A stretch of 64,000 nucleotides of DNA from Leptolyngbya sp. KIOST-1 (GCF_000763385.1 NZ_JQFA01000004.1:992001-1056000), one strand, 5' to 3'. Counted from the first letter of the stretch, positions 32,514-42,169 are shown. Notes: generated by a model from the sequence alone, not told the origin. Translations and numbers: made by a program.

Positions 32514-34301
32514 TTAATCAAGGCTGTAGGTCGGTCGAGACGATTCTGCCACCTCGGAGTCATCGTGCAGCCACACCTGGCGAGGCGAGCCAATGGCGAT
32601 GCGGTGACGATCGAGGGCCATCTTCAGCCGCCGCCGAAACTCCATTCCCACCAGCCACTGCTTCAGCGGCACCGTCTTGATCCAGATGCGAATCAAAATG
32701 CCGCTGTGGGAAATCTCCTGGACCCCCAGAAACTCGCGGGTGTCTAAAATTTTCGGTCCCCACTCGGGGTCGGCGGCCAGCTCGTCGGCGGTTTCACGCA
32801 TCACCGCCAGGGCGTGGTTGACGTCGGTGGTGTAGGCCACCTCCACGTCGAGGGTGGCCCGCGACCAGTGGCGGGTCATGTTTCGCACGTGGTCAATGGA
32901 GCTGTTGGGCAGAGTAATCAGCTCTCCGGCGGGGTTGCGCAGCTGGGTCACCCGCAGGTTGAGGTTCTCGACAAAGCCGTCGATGTCTCCCACCTTGATC
33001 ACATCGCCAATGCGAAACTGATCCTCCAGCAAAATCAAAAAGCCGTTGACCAGATCCTTGACCAGGTTCTGGGCCGCAAAGGACAGTACCAACGCCACCA
33101 GTGTTCCCAACGCCAGCACCGAGCCCGGTACCAGGTTCAGCCACTGGAGTACCCAGATCAGGCCAATGATGTAAACCACCACGGTCTTGACGCCTTTGAT
33201 CACCTGGGCAATGGTGTGGATGCGCTGGAGGTTGGTGGAGGTCATCGGCTGCCCCTTGGCATACTTTTGAATGAACCGATCGACCGCCAGGTTGATCAGG
33301 CGATCGCTCAGCCCGACCACAAACCAGGTGAGCAAAATCACCACCGGGGCCAGCACTATGGTCTGGGCAAACTGGCGGGTTTGGGGGAACAGGTTGAGGC
33401 TGTAGGCCAGGCTGATGGCCCCCAGGGAGACGATGCCCCAAAACAGCAGCCAGCGCACTAGCCGCACCGCCTGAAGCTGGTGTTCGAGCCTGAGGTGCTG
33501 GTACAGCCCGTGGCGCAACTGCGGGTCCTGGTGGCCGTGGGGGGCCTGGCCAAACTCCCTGGCCTGGTGGATCTGAGCGTCAATCAAGGCCGACTCTGCT
33601 GTGCGGCGCTGGTGCAGCCGCTGCTCGAAGCGCCCCAACCCCACCCGCAGGGCAAACAACATCAGGCTCAGTACCAGCGTCGCCGCCACCACCTGGACTG
33701 CGGCAATGAACTGTTCGCGCTGGGCCTCGGGCTGGCGTTGGGCCACTGCCTGGGGCAGCTCCTGCTGCAAAATTTCCTGCCACTCCTCGGCCAGGACCTG
33801 CTTGCTGGAGGCCACGTGGTACTGGGCATCGGTATCGGTTACGGTCAGCAATACCCGCGGCTGGGCCAGGCCGGCATCCTGGGCAAACAGGACCGGATAG
33901 TTATCGATTGTTTGAATCACCACCTCCAGCGTCTCGGGGTTGAGCGGGGTGCCCCCCGCCTGGTCCGCCGGGAACAGACGCCGCAGGTTGGCCTCAATCT
34001 GCCGCGCCCGCACCTCCACCGGCAGCTGGGTGCCCACCTCGGCTCGGTTGAGGACCACGGGCGACGCCACCCGAAACAGTTCCTGCCCATCGAGCTGTAC
34101 GCCAGCCGACTCCAGGGTGCCGCGCCGCTCTACGTTTACGGGTAGGGGTTCGTCACCGGGGACTGGCAGGGGCAAAAACTGCGCCACGGCAGGGCCCGAG
34201 GGCCGCACAAGCTGAATTGTGGCCACCGCAAGCAGAGTCAGGCTGGCCAGGAGCAGCGATCGCCGCCGTCGATTGAGGGGCCAAAAACGAGGTTTGAGCA
34301 T
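32514..34301 (-). CDS. MscS-family mechanosensitive ion channel
   Basis: 595 residues. Basic N-terminus with a signal-like helix (SLLLASLTLLAVATIQLV), a periplasmic domain at about 40-195, then membrane helices near 200-225, 275-300 and 310-335, and the conserved MscS core. The pore helix and beta domain are in VPGSVLALGTLVALVLSFAAQNLVKDLVNGFLILLEDQFRIGD; I-T-L-P-N-S-S-I-D-H-V-R-N and the cytoplasmic cage follow. It would release solutes on osmotic downshock, or have a specialised role given its extra periplasmic domain. Convergent with the toxin-antitoxin pair. Confidence 0.9.
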   Translation of the reverse strand: MLKPRFWPLNRRRRSLLLASLTLLAVATIQLVRPSGPAVAQFLPLPVPGDEPLPVNVERRGTLESAGVQLDGQELFRVASPVVLNRAEVGTQLPVEVRARQIEANLRRLFPADQAGGTPLNPETLEVVIQTIDNYPVLFAQDAGLAQPRVLLTVTDTDAQYHVASSKQVLAEEWQEILQQELPQAVAQRQPEAQREQFIAAVQVVAATLVLSLMLFALRVGLGRFEQRLHQRRTAESALIDAQIHQAREFGQAPHGHQDPQLRHGLYQHLRLEHQLQAVRLVRWLLFWGIVSLGAISLAYSLNLFPQTRQFAQTIVLAPVVILLTWFVVGLSDRLINLAVDRFIQKYAKGQPMTSTNLQRIHTIAQVIKGVKTVVVYIIGLIWVLQWLNLVPGSVLALGTLVALVLSFAAQNLVKDLVNGFLILLEDQFRIGDVIKVGDIDGFVENLNLRVTQLRNPAGELITLPNSSIDHVRNMTRHWSRATLDVEVAYTTDVNHALAVMRETADELAADPEWGPKILDTREFLGVQEISHSGILIRIWIKTVPLKQWLVGMEFRRRLKMALDRHRIAIGSPRQVWLHDDSEVAESSRPTYSLD

Positions 34302-34377
34302 AGGACAGACTTTTCAGCAAGCATTCAAACACAACTTAACCCTTAAACTCGCAGCGTCAAGTTGTCATTCGAACGGT

Positions 34378-34809
34378 TTAGAAATTGCTGTTGGAGGGAA
34401 GACAGTAAAGTTCCCGCACCGAATCCTGTACCAGCACCGCCAGGGTGGCTACCCCCAACACAGTGCCCAGGGGCGTAAACGTCAGCGCGGCGCAGGCGAC
34501 CACAATGCTGAACCAGTAGTGTTTGCGCCGTCGCAAACAGCCGCCGGAGACCACTAGCGCGATCGCCAGCACCAGCCCATAGACAAACAGCGCCAGCCCA
34601 ATTGCCAGAAAGATCAGCCCTACGGCGGCGGACGGTATCTCACCGTCGCCGCTGGTTACAGCCCCTGGGGCCAGCACCACCGCACCCCCGATCGCCACAA
34701 ACACCAGCGGCAGCAGCGCAAAGGCCAGCACCAGCCCCGCCACCACGTAGTGCAGCATAGCCAGCACCTTCAACCTCTCGATATCTTGGCTAGGGGGCAG
34801 CGAAGTCAT
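34378..34809 (-). CDS. small four-helix membrane protein, hypothetical
   Basis: 143 residues. It starts with a soluble SQDIERLKVLAMLHYVVAGL and then has about four hydrophobic segments; a CLRRRKHYWFSIVVACAALTF loop is followed by TPLGTVLGVATLAVLVQDSV. The pattern (helix hairpins around C-x-R-R-R-x-Y-W, ending L-G-V-x-T-L-x-V-L) is common in uncharacterised bacterial membrane proteins. No function can be given. 76 nt upstream of mscS on the same strand. Confidence 0.8.
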   Translation of the reverse strand: MTSLPPSQDIERLKVLAMLHYVVAGLVLAFALLPLVFVAIGGAVVLAPGAVTSGDGEIPSAAVGLIFLAIGLALFVYGLVLAIALVVSGGCLRRRKHYWFSIVVACAALTFTPLGTVLGVATLAVLVQDSVRELYCLPSNSNF

Positions 34810-35034
34810 GACCCAAATATCCCAATTGATACATCTTCTACGCAGATCCTGTCCCGCCTATCCTGGGGAACTAGAACCCTGTGTCCCAATCTTAGGGGCT
34901 GTCATCAACGTCGCCGCGTCCTGGGTCGCAATCACCTGTTCCTGCCGTCAGCCCTGATCACGCTTCAATCCCCACCCCAGTAAACCTACCCTCACCCCCC
35001 CACCCCCTCCGCTATCCTAAAAGCATCCCCCTTC

Positions 35035-35073
35035 CACTCGCCCACCCATCCACCCATCCACCCGCCCACCCCT
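35035..35073 (+). repeat. C-rich CCCATCCA tandem tract before the GTPase start
   Basis: Successive CCACCCATCCA units end one base before ATG 35074, the clearest of the three such tracts in the window. Confidence 0.65.
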
Positions 35074-36624
35074 ATGCCCGCTCCCGACCCCTCCCCCCTG
35101 CCCCCGTCCCCCGACACCACCTGGGACGATGTTGAGGCCGAACTGGGGGAACTGGTCGCCACGGTACAGGGAGCACCCCTGGCCCTGCCCCCCGCCGACC
35201 CCGCCATTTGGGAAGATGTGGAGACTGAACTGGGCGATTTGGTCCTCGATTTTCAAGACCTGCAGGACGACCTCAACTACCGCCGCGCCCAGGCCGCCCT
35301 GGGCAGTCTGGTGCAGCGGCTCAACCTCACCCCGCGCGAGCAAGCTGGGGTGGAAGAGGCTCTGCAAAACCTGCGGGGCCTGATCGACAAGCTGGAGCAT
35401 ACGGTGGTGCACATTGCCGCCTTTGGCCTGGTGGGGCGGGGCAAGTCGTCGCTGCTGAATGCGCTGCTGGGCGAGGAGGTATTTATCACCGGCCCCACCC
35501 ACGGCGTCACCCAGGTGGTGGAGGGCAGCCGCTGGCAGGTCAGCCAGGATTCTCTAGGGGAGGACACCCCCGATCTGCTGCGGGTTTCGCTCAAGAGCCT
35601 GGGCCAGTCGCGCATCGAGCTGATCGACACCCCCGGCCTCGACGAGGTGGATGGCGCAGACCGCGCCGCCCTGGCCCGCCGCATTGCCGAGCAGGTGGAT
35701 TTGATTCTGTTTGTGATAGCGGGCGACATTACTCGGGTGGAGTACGAGGCCCTGCAGGCTCTGCGCCAGGCCAGCAAGCCCATGCTGCTGGTGTTCAACA
35801 AAATCGATCAGTACCCCGAAGCCGATCGCCAGACTCTCTACGAAACCCTGCGCGATCGCCGCCTGCAGGATCTGATCTCCCCCGATGAAATTGTTATGGC
35901 CGCCGCCTCCCCTCTGGCGGTGCAGGCCACCCCCCGGCCCGATGGCACCGTTGCCTACCAGACCGTGCGCGATCGCCCCCAGGTGGACGACCTGAAGCTC
36001 AAAATTCTCGACCTTTTGCACCGCGAGGGCAAAGCCCTGGTGGCGCTCAATACCCTGATGTACGCCGAAGGGGTGAGCGCCGAAATTTTGGACCGCAAAA
36101 AGCAGATCTGCGATCGCATTGCCGACGACACGATCTGGAACGCCACCCTGATCAAGGCCATCGCTGTGGCCCTCAACCCTGTCACCGTGGCCGACCTGGT
36201 GGGCGGTACCGTGGTCGATGTGATGCTGATTCTGAACCTGTCGCGGCTCTACGGCCTGCCCATGACCCGCCCCGCCGCCCTCAAGCTGCTCCAGCAGATC
36301 GCCCTGGGGCTGGGCGGCATTACCCTCAGCGAACTGGTGATTACCCTGGGCCTCAGCTCCCTGAAGGGGGTGCTGGGGGTATCTGCGATCGCCACCGGGG
36401 GGCTGTCCCTCGCCCCCTATGTGCCCGTGGCCCTGGCCCAGGGCGGCGTGGCGGGACTGGCCACCTACGGCATCGGCCAAATTACCAAAACCTACCTCAC
36501 CAACGGGGCTACCTGGGGACCCGAGGGGCCACGGGCCGTGATCACCGAAATTCTCGATGGCCTCGATGAAGACTCCATTTTGAACCGCATTAAAACCGAA
36601 CTGCGAGCCAAGATTTCACCCTGA
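35074..36624 (+). CDS. dynamin/Era-like GTPase with DUF697 domain
   Basis: 516 residues. The Pro/Asp-rich N-terminus (about 1-100) contains two similar W-x-D-V-E-x-E-L-G units. G domain: G1 GLVGRGKS (118-125), G3 IDTPG (184-188), G4 FNKID (241-245). The C-terminal part (about 350-490) has hydrophobic segments and the DUF697 pattern (DTIWNATLIKAIAVALNPV, ADLVGGTVVDVMLILNLSRLYG). DUF697 GTPases are membrane-associated and widespread in cyanobacteria; function is unproven. The start is preceded by a C-rich tract without a Shine-Dalgarno. Confidence 0.88.
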   Translation: MPAPDPSPLPPSPDTTWDDVEAELGELVATVQGAPLALPPADPAIWEDVETELGDLVLDFQDLQDDLNYRRAQAALGSLVQRLNLTPREQAGVEEALQNLRGLIDKLEHTVVHIAAFGLVGRGKSSLLNALLGEEVFITGPTHGVTQVVEGSRWQVSQDSLGEDTPDLLRVSLKSLGQSRIELIDTPGLDEVDGADRAALARRIAEQVDLILFVIAGDITRVEYEALQALRQASKPMLLVFNKIDQYPEADRQTLYETLRDRRLQDLISPDEIVMAAASPLAVQATPRPDGTVAYQTVRDRPQVDDLKLKILDLLHREGKALVALNTLMYAEGVSAEILDRKKQICDRIADDTIWNATLIKAIAVALNPVTVADLVGGTVVDVMLILNLSRLYGLPMTRPAALKLLQQIALGLGGITLSELVITLGLSSLKGVLGVSAIATGGLSLAPYVPVALAQGGVAGLATYGIGQITKTYLTNGATWGPEGPRAVITEILDGLDEDSILNRIKTELRAKISP

Positions 36625-36793
36625 AGCAGTGAAGCGATGGCGTTCTTGCCTCCTGCACTTAGGGAAATAGCCAGTCACAGGGTTTCCCCCGTCCTGTTCA
36701 CAGCAACCGCCGGGCGGGAGTAGGGCTGAACCGCTTGAGGCGGCGATCGCAGTTGCAGTAGGCTGACTGTTTGGGAGCAAGCGGTCGTCCTTA

Positions 36794-36892
36794 CGCCTAG
36801 AGCCTCGGTACAGGATTGGTGTTGCAGCAAGGCCAGGGTATGCGAGCCACAACTGCGGCGGTAAGCCCAGGTGCTACTGGGGCCATTTCGCT
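36794..36892 (+). repeat. interspersed repeat, family 2, copy a
   Basis: About 99 bp, from CGCCTAGAGCCTCGGTACAG through GCGAGCCACAACTGCGGCG to GGGGCCATTTCGCT. It closely matches 51441-51542 in the same orientation. This copy lacks the second arm of the hairpin present in copy b. The 36625-36953 gap holds nothing else. Confidence 0.75.
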
Positions 36893-36953
36893 GTGTCCCA
36901 AGCCTCACCACGCCCAAGCGCAGCGGCCATTGCTGCCCGCCCGCCAGGCCAGG

Positions 36954-37616
36954 CTAGTTGACTGTAGTCCCCTGGGGCTGGGGGGTTTGGGTGCCGGGAG
37001 TCGGAATCTGAGGTGGTTCGATGCCTCTAATGGGAACCGCAGGAACGGTTCGAGTGCTGCCAGGAAAGGTCTGGGTTGCGCCAGGCACAGGCTGAACCGG
37101 GCCGGGCCCAGGTTGAGTCGCGCCAGGTGCCGTTTGAGTTGTACCAGGAACGGGTTGAGTCGCACCGGGAGTGGTCTGAGTCGCGCCGGGAACAGTCAGA
37201 GTTGTCCCTGGAGTGGTCTGGGTGGCATCTGGTACGGCCTGACCTGGGGCAGTCTGGGTTGTACCAGGGGTGGTCTGGGTGGCACCCGGAGCCGTCTGCG
37301 TACCGTCGGGCAGAGTTTGAACAGCATCGGTGCCAGTACCCGGTACAGACGGAGGTCCCGTCAGGGTAAAGCTTCTGACTTCGGGCAATGAGAGTTGTTG
37401 AGGCTCAATTAGAGCCCCCTCTGGCCCTGCGGCCTGCCCCTGCGGTTGGGCAGGATCGGACACATTGTTACTCTGGCAAAGGCCGTCCAGGTTGATTACC
37501 TCTCCCCGAGCATTAACCATGTAGCAAAAACCCTGGGCGTGGCTAATACTAGGCCACAGCAGCGCACCCGCCACCAAGCCCAGGCCACTGGCATAATTCA
37601 GAAGATTAAATCTCAT
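36954..37616 (-). CDS. secreted protein with Thr/Pro/Gln tandem repeats
   Basis: 220 residues from ATG 37616 (MRFNLLNYASGLGLVAGALL); the reading from 37661 adds 15 residues. Signal peptide cleaved near ISHAQG, then a short Cys-bounded motif CYMVNARGEVINLDGLC seen in small secreted cyanobacterial proteins. From about residue 95 to 205 the protein is a run of degenerate repeats such as TQTAPGATQTTPGT, ending P-Q-P-Q-G-T-T-V-N. Expected to be disordered and extracytoplasmic, perhaps a cell-surface linker. Function unknown; repeat number probably varies between strains. Confidence 0.75.
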   Translation of the reverse strand: MRFNLLNYASGLGLVAGALLWPSISHAQGFCYMVNARGEVINLDGLCQSNNVSDPAQPQGQAAGPEGALIEPQQLSLPEVRSFTLTGPPSVPGTGTDAVQTLPDGTQTAPGATQTTPGTTQTAPGQAVPDATQTTPGTTLTVPGATQTTPGATQPVPGTTQTAPGATQPGPGPVQPVPGATQTFPGSTRTVPAVPIRGIEPPQIPTPGTQTPQPQGTTVN

Positions 37617-37784
37617 AGCCTCAAGCCTCGTCGCATCTATTGAACGTTTTCGATAGACCAAATATCTGTTTTCAACCTATCAACGGCGCGAGAAATACCG
37701 TATCGGCCGGGCGGTAGAAACCGTGGTCAGAAAATGTTTTGAAGCAATGACAAATACCCGGTTTTGTCGAATTTCACCCAGCTT

Positions 37785-37814
37785 GTCGGGGCGTTGCAGT
37801 GCAAATGCCCCGAC
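37785..37814. repeat. interspersed palindromic repeat, family 1, copy 5 (inverted)
   Basis: Core GTCGGGGCGTTGCAGTGCA, then AATGCCCCGAC. The conserved flank appears here on the right and inverted (GATCGATTTTGAATCGGG), so this copy is opposite to copies 1, 3 and 4. Confidence 0.7.
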
Positions 37815-37885
37815 GGATCGATTTTGAATCGGGTTTTTGGTGAACTCGTTGAGCGCCCAATTTTCGGCGGTTATTGCCGATCACT

Positions 37886-38929
37886 CTACAGTCGCTCCAG
37901 TACTCCCGACTGCCGTAGCCCCGCCAGATGGCTCTGCCCGGTGCAAAACAGCACCGTTTTAAGTTCTGCGATCAGCACCGCCGCCAGGGCCGCGATCGCC
38001 TCCTCTGAGTCACTCGCCGCCCGCAAAAACGGCATCGCCAGCCCCGCCAGGTCGGCCCCCAGGGCGATCGCCTTGGCCACATCCAGCCCGTGGCGCAGCC
38101 CGCCCGAGGCGATCAGCGGCAGGGCCGGGGCCACCCGTCGCGCCTGTACAATGCAGTCGGCGGTAGGCAATCCCCATTCCCCAAAGGTCTGCCCCAGCCG
38201 CCGCTGGTGGGCGTCGCTAGCCCGTTCGCTCTCCACCCGCGCCCAGGAGGTACCCCCGGCTCCGGCCACATCCACCGCCGCCACGCCAGCGTCGATCAGG
38301 CGCTGCACCATGGGGGCCGAAATGCCATTGCCCACCTCCTTGGCGATCACCGGTACGGGCAGCGCGGCGCAGAGCGGCTCAATTTTTTTTAGCAGGCCCT
38401 TGAAGTTAGTATCGCCCCCGGTCTGCACCGCCTCCTGCAGCGGATTGAGGTGCAAAATCAGAGCGTTGGCCTCCAGCTGGTCCACCACCCGACGGCACTG
38501 GTCGAGGCCGTAGCCGTAGTTGAGCTGCACTGCCCCCAGGTTGGCCAGCAGCAGAATGTCGGGGGCCAGCGATCGCACCGCAAAGGTCTCCATCAGAGCC
38601 GGATTTTCGACCCCCACCCGCTGGGAGCCCACCCCCATGGCCAGCCCATAGCGCTGGGCCGCGATCGCCAGGCGGCGGTTGATCTGGTGGGCCGCGTCGG
38701 TACCTCCCGTCATGGAGGAGATCAGCAGCGGTGCCCCCAGTCGATGCCCCAAAAACGTAGTGCTGATGTCGATGTCCTGCCAGTCCAGCTCCGGCAGGCA
38801 GCAGTGGGTAAACCGATAGTGCTCCAGGCCTGTGGTTACCTGGGTACACTGCACCGGCCCCTCCAAACAAATGCGCAGATGGTCGGCCTTGCGGATCTGG
38901 GTTTCGTGGGCGGCGGGCAGTGCAGTCAC
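37886..38929 (-). CDS. fni: type 2 isopentenyl-diphosphate delta-isomerase
   Basis: 347 residues from GTG 38929 (next residues [16 protein letters not shown]); a longer GTG start at 38998 is possible and neither has a clear Shine-Dalgarno. FMN- and NADPH-dependent enzyme that interconverts IPP and DMAPP in the MEP pathway of cyanobacteria. Visible features: R-K-A-D-H-L near the N-terminus, [54 protein letters not shown] and [17 protein letters not shown] (flavin phosphate site). Full length. Confidence 0.93.
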   Translation of the reverse strand: MTALPAAHETQIRKADHLRICLEGPVQCTQVTTGLEHYRFTHCCLPELDWQDIDISTTFLGHRLGAPLLISSMTGGTDAAHQINRRLAIAAQRYGLAMGVGSQRVGVENPALMETFAVRSLAPDILLLANLGAVQLNYGYGLDQCRRVVDQLEANALILHLNPLQEAVQTGGDTNFKGLLKKIEPLCAALPVPVIAKEVGNGISAPMVQRLIDAGVAAVDVAGAGGTSWARVESERASDAHQRRLGQTFGEWGLPTADCIVQARRVAPALPLIASGGLRHGLDVAKAIALGADLAGLAMPFLRAASDSEEAIAALAAVLIAELKTVLFCTGQSHLAGLRQSGVLERL

Positions 38930-39014
38930 GGGCAAAATGGCTAAATCGACGCTCCCTATCCTAGGCAAGAACGGGGCCGCTAAGCTGCGATCGCACACCC
39001 AATGTTACACCGCC

Positions 39015-39557
39015 CTACCCTTTCAGCAACTCCACCCCATCGCGCCCGTCCACCTCCTGCAAAAAGACTTTGACCTGCTCATCTTTGGCGGTGGGCAGCG
39101 CCTTGCCGACAAAGTCGGGACGAATCGGCAGCTCGCGGTGGCCGCGATCAATCAGCACCGCCAGGCGAATGGCGCTGGGTCGCCCGTAGTCGATCACTGC
39201 ATTTAGCGCCGCGCGAATGGTGCGACCGCTAAAAATTACATCATCCACCAGCACCACCACCCTGTCGGTGATGTCGAAGAGAATCTCGGTGCGGGCCGGG
39301 GTGCGAGTGCTGATTTTGTCCAGGTCGTCGCGGTAGAGGGTGATATCGAGCGCCCCCACCGGCAGCGCTACCCCTTCCAGCCGCTGAATCTGCTGGGCCA
39401 CCAGGTGGGCCAGGGGCACCCCCCGGGTGTGAATGCCCAGCAGCACCAGGCGGTTCAGGTCGCCGCCGTGTTCTACCACCTCCGAGGCCAAGCGGTTGAG
39501 GGTACGGCGCATTTCCTCGGCAGACAAGATTTCAACCACAGTGCTGCTGGCACTCAT
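39015..39557 (-). CDS. pyrR: bifunctional pyrimidine operon regulator/uracil phosphoribosyltransferase
   Basis: 180 residues. Type I phosphoribosyltransferase fold with PRPP loop [21 protein letters not shown]-terminal [28 protein letters not shown] and [14 protein letters not shown] match PyrR. It makes UMP from uracil and PRPP and in many bacteria attenuates pyr mRNA. The uracil permease gene downstream at 40704 fits salvage, although no PyrR-binding leader is evident there. 85 nt upstream of fni on the same strand. Confidence 0.93.
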   Translation of the reverse strand: MSASSTVVEILSAEEMRRTLNRLASEVVEHGGDLNRLVLLGIHTRGVPLAHLVAQQIQRLEGVALPVGALDITLYRDDLDKISTRTPARTEILFDITDRVVVLVDDVIFSGRTIRAALNAVIDYGRPSAIRLAVLIDRGHRELPIRPDFVGKALPTAKDEQVKVFLQEVDGRDGVELLKG

Positions 39558-39738
39558 CGTCAGCTCTCCCGACAGCGGTAAAGACCCACTATAGCTGACC
39601 CTGGGATGGGGGCGGGGACGGTGAGGGGGGGAGGCGGTGGGGGGCTATTTTTTGTGCTTGCGGTCACAATCGAGCTGGAAGTTGTCCGGCAGCATACCAG
39701 TGGTAGCAGTTAATCGCTCAGGGTTGATTGGCGACGGC

Positions 39739-40416
39739 ATGCGTATTTTGCTGGTAGAAGACGATGGGCGACTGGCCGATGCCCTGGCCGAAATTTTGAT
39801 CGCCCAGCGCTACACCGTCGAGTTTGCCTGCGATGGGGAGACGGGGTGGAACCAGATCAGCGCGATCGCCTACGACCTGGTTTTGCTCGATGTCACCCTG
39901 CCCCGGCTGGATGGCATTGGCCTCTGCCAGCGGATGCGCGATCGCGGCCTCACCACCCCAGTGCTCATGCTCACCGCCCGCGACACCAGCTCCGACAAGG
40001 TGTTGGGCCTCGACGCCGGGGCCGACGCCTACATGGTCAAACCCTTTCACCTGGAAGAATTGCTGGCCCAGGTGCGGGCCCTGCTGCGCCGGGGCCAGGC
40101 CAGCGTCACCCCCAGGCTGAGCTGGGGGCCGCTCACCCTCGACCCCACCAGCTACGAAGTCACCTACCACCGCACCCCCCTGCGCCTGACGCCGAAGGAA
40201 TTTGCCCTACTGGAGGCGCTGCTGCGCTACGGTCGCCGGGTGCTCAGCCGCACCGCCATCATCGACCAGATCTGGCACTGGCAGGAAGCCCCCGAAGACA
40301 ACACCATCAAGAGCTACATCAAAACCCTGCGGGCCAAGCTCAAAGCAGCCGGAGCCCCCAAAGACTTTATTGAAACCGTCCACGGCCTGGGCTACCGGCT
40401 CAAGGCGATGGATTAG
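39739..40416 (+). CDS. OmpR-family response regulator, orphan
   Basis: 225 residues from ATG 39739 (MRILLVEDDGRLADALAEIL); the reading from 39637 adds 34 residues of intergenic sequence. Receiver with D8/D9, phospho-acceptor D51 (VLLDVTLPRLDG) and K101 (MVKPFHLEEL). Winged helix at about 125-222 ending VHGLGYRLKAMD. No histidine kinase lies next to it; the CHASE kinase at 43324 is on the other strand and 3 kb away. Its target genes are unknown. Confidence 0.9.
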   Translation: MRILLVEDDGRLADALAEILIAQRYTVEFACDGETGWNQISAIAYDLVLLDVTLPRLDGIGLCQRMRDRGLTTPVLMLTARDTSSDKVLGLDAGADAYMVKPFHLEELLAQVRALLRRGQASVTPRLSWGPLTLDPTSYEVTYHRTPLRLTPKEFALLEALLRYGRRVLSRTAIIDQIWHWQEAPEDNTIKSYIKTLRAKLKAAGAPKDFIETVHGLGYRLKAMD

Positions 40417-40629
40417 GGCGATGGATTAGAAACGCCGCCCCCAGCGGTAGCGAGTTTTGATGTTAGAAAACCGCAACAATCTCCACGATTTCTCCACTTT
40501 TCCATCCCCAAAATCTCTACCCCTCAGCCCTAATCTAAGTCCCTAAGTTGTCCAGGCAAGAAATTGGAAATGGGCTAATTCACCAGCATTTCTGTATCGA
40601 ATAATGCAATCTTAGCCTAACAGTTGAAA

Positions 40630-40644
40630 CTGGTCAAACCAGTA
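40630..40644. promoter_or_regulatory. small palindrome upstream of uraA
   Basis: ACTGGT-CAA-ACCAGT, perfect 6-bp arms, 60 nt before the permease ATG. Could be an operator. No purine riboswitch or PyrR attenuator fold was recognised in 40417-40703. Confidence 0.3.
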
Positions 40645-40703
40645 GCGCTGATTTGCCTGGTTCACCACAACCCCACCGTTGCTGAGATGAGGTAGAACCA
40701 ACC

Positions 40704-42122
40704 ATGAGTGACGACCAACTGCGACTAGAGACCGCCGGGGCAGCGGCCCAGGTGCTCGAAGAACCACCCCGTTCATCCCTGTTCCCGCCCGTGGATATGA
40801 TCTACGGGCTCAACGATAAACCACCTCTGGGGCAGACCATTTCGGCGGCCCTCCAGCACGTGATGGCGGCTTTTGTGAATATCATTGCCCCAGCCCTGGT
40901 GGTGGGTAACGCGATCGGATTGGAAGCCAGCGACATCAGTTTTTTGATTAGCCTGTCGCTGCTGATGTCGGGGGTGTGTACCTTTATTCAAATTCACAAA
41001 GTTGGCCCGGTGGGTTCGGGGCTGCTGAGTATTCAAGGCACCAGCTTTGCCTTTGTGGGCACCCTGGTCACGGTGGGCACCAACGCCGTAGAGGGGGGCA
41101 GAACGCCGCTGCAAACCCTGGCCTACCTGCTGACGATTTGCATGCTGGCCTCGTTTATTGAAATCGGCCTCAGCTTCTTTATTGAACCGCTCAAAAAGGT
41201 GATGACGCCGTTGGTCAGCGGCATTGTGGTGCTGATGATTGGCCTCAGTTTAATTCAGGTGGCGATGGTGGCTATGGCCGGTGGCCCCGCCGCCCGCGCC
41301 GACGGCAGCTTTGCCAGTCTGCAAAACCTGGGGGTCTCGATGCTGGTGCTGACGGTGATCATGGTGCTGAACTTCACCGGCAACTCGTTTCTGCGGATGT
41401 CGGCCATTCTCATCGGCCTGGTGGTGGGCTACCTGGTGGCCGCGCCCCTGGGCATGCTCAACTTCAGCGGGCTGTCGCAGCTGTCCCTGGTGACGCTGCC
41501 CATCCCCTTCCGCTATGGGTTTGGCTTTGGCCTGGCGGGGTTTATTCCCCTGGCGTTTTTGTTTGTGATCACCACCATTGAGTCGATTGGCGACCTGACG
41601 GCGACCTCGATGCTGGTGGGCGAGCCGATTGAGGGGCCGCTGTACCTGAAGCGGGTGAAGGGTGGCATTTTGGGCGACGGGGTGAATTCTCTAATTGCCG
41701 CCATCTTCAACACCTTTCCCAACACCACCTTCAGCCAGAACAACGGCGTGATTCAGCTGACTGGGGTGGGCAGTCGCTACGTGGGCTATTTCATTGCGGG
41801 CATGCTGGCACTGCTGGGCCTATTCCCAATTATTGGCGGCCTGTTTCAGGCGATGCCCCAGCCGGTGCTCGGGGGGGCTACCCTGCTGATGTTTGCCTCG
41901 GTGGTGGCCTCGGGGATCAAAATTCTCAGCGGTGTGACCCTCAATCGTCGCAGCACGCTGATTTTGGTGGCCTCTCTAGGGCTGGGCATGGGGGTGTCCT
42001 TTGTGCCCGACGCCCTGGCCAATACCCCCTACCTGATTCGCGGTGTGTTCTCCTCGGGCATTGCCACCGGGGGCACCGTGGCGCTGCTGCTGAATATGAT
42101 TGTTCCTGGGCCACGCGAGTAG
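40704..42122 (+). CDS. uraA: uracil/xanthine permease, NCS2 family
   Basis: 472 residues with 12-14 membrane segments. NCS2 features: LQHVMAAFVNIIAPALVVG in helix 1, GLLSIQGTSFAFVG, a helix 8 acidic segment TTIESIGDLTATS, and the signature QNNGVIQLTGVGSRYVG. It imports uracil or a purine by proton symport. Sequence does not separate uracil from xanthine; PyrR 1.1 kb upstream slightly favours uracil. The gene ends at a strong terminator. Confidence 0.88.
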   Translation: MSDDQLRLETAGAAAQVLEEPPRSSLFPPVDMIYGLNDKPPLGQTISAALQHVMAAFVNIIAPALVVGNAIGLEASDISFLISLSLLMSGVCTFIQIHKVGPVGSGLLSIQGTSFAFVGTLVTVGTNAVEGGRTPLQTLAYLLTICMLASFIEIGLSFFIEPLKKVMTPLVSGIVVLMIGLSLIQVAMVAMAGGPAARADGSFASLQNLGVSMLVLTVIMVLNFTGNSFLRMSAILIGLVVGYLVAAPLGMLNFSGLSQLSLVTLPIPFRYGFGFGLAGFIPLAFLFVITTIESIGDLTATSMLVGEPIEGPLYLKRVKGGILGDGVNSLIAAIFNTFPNTTFSQNNGVIQLTGVGSRYVGYFIAGMLALLGLFPIIGGLFQAMPQPVLGGATLLMFASVVASGIKILSGVTLNRRSTLILVASLGLGMGVSFVPDALANTPYLIRGVFSSGIATGGTVALLLNMIVPGPRE

Positions 42123-42169
42123 GCTACCTGGGAATACTGGATTCAGCCATTGAAACAGTCCTTCAACCC

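Noticed and set aside
38930-38998. Longer GTG start for fni
   Set aside because: It adds 23 residues (starting C-D-R-S-L-A-A-P-F) without homology to the enzyme family; GTG 38929 gives the normal N-terminus, though neither start has a clear ribosome-binding site.
40417-40703. Purine riboswitch or PyrR attenuator before uraA
   Set aside because: No conserved riboswitch core and no terminator/antiterminator pair could be found; only a small palindrome is present.
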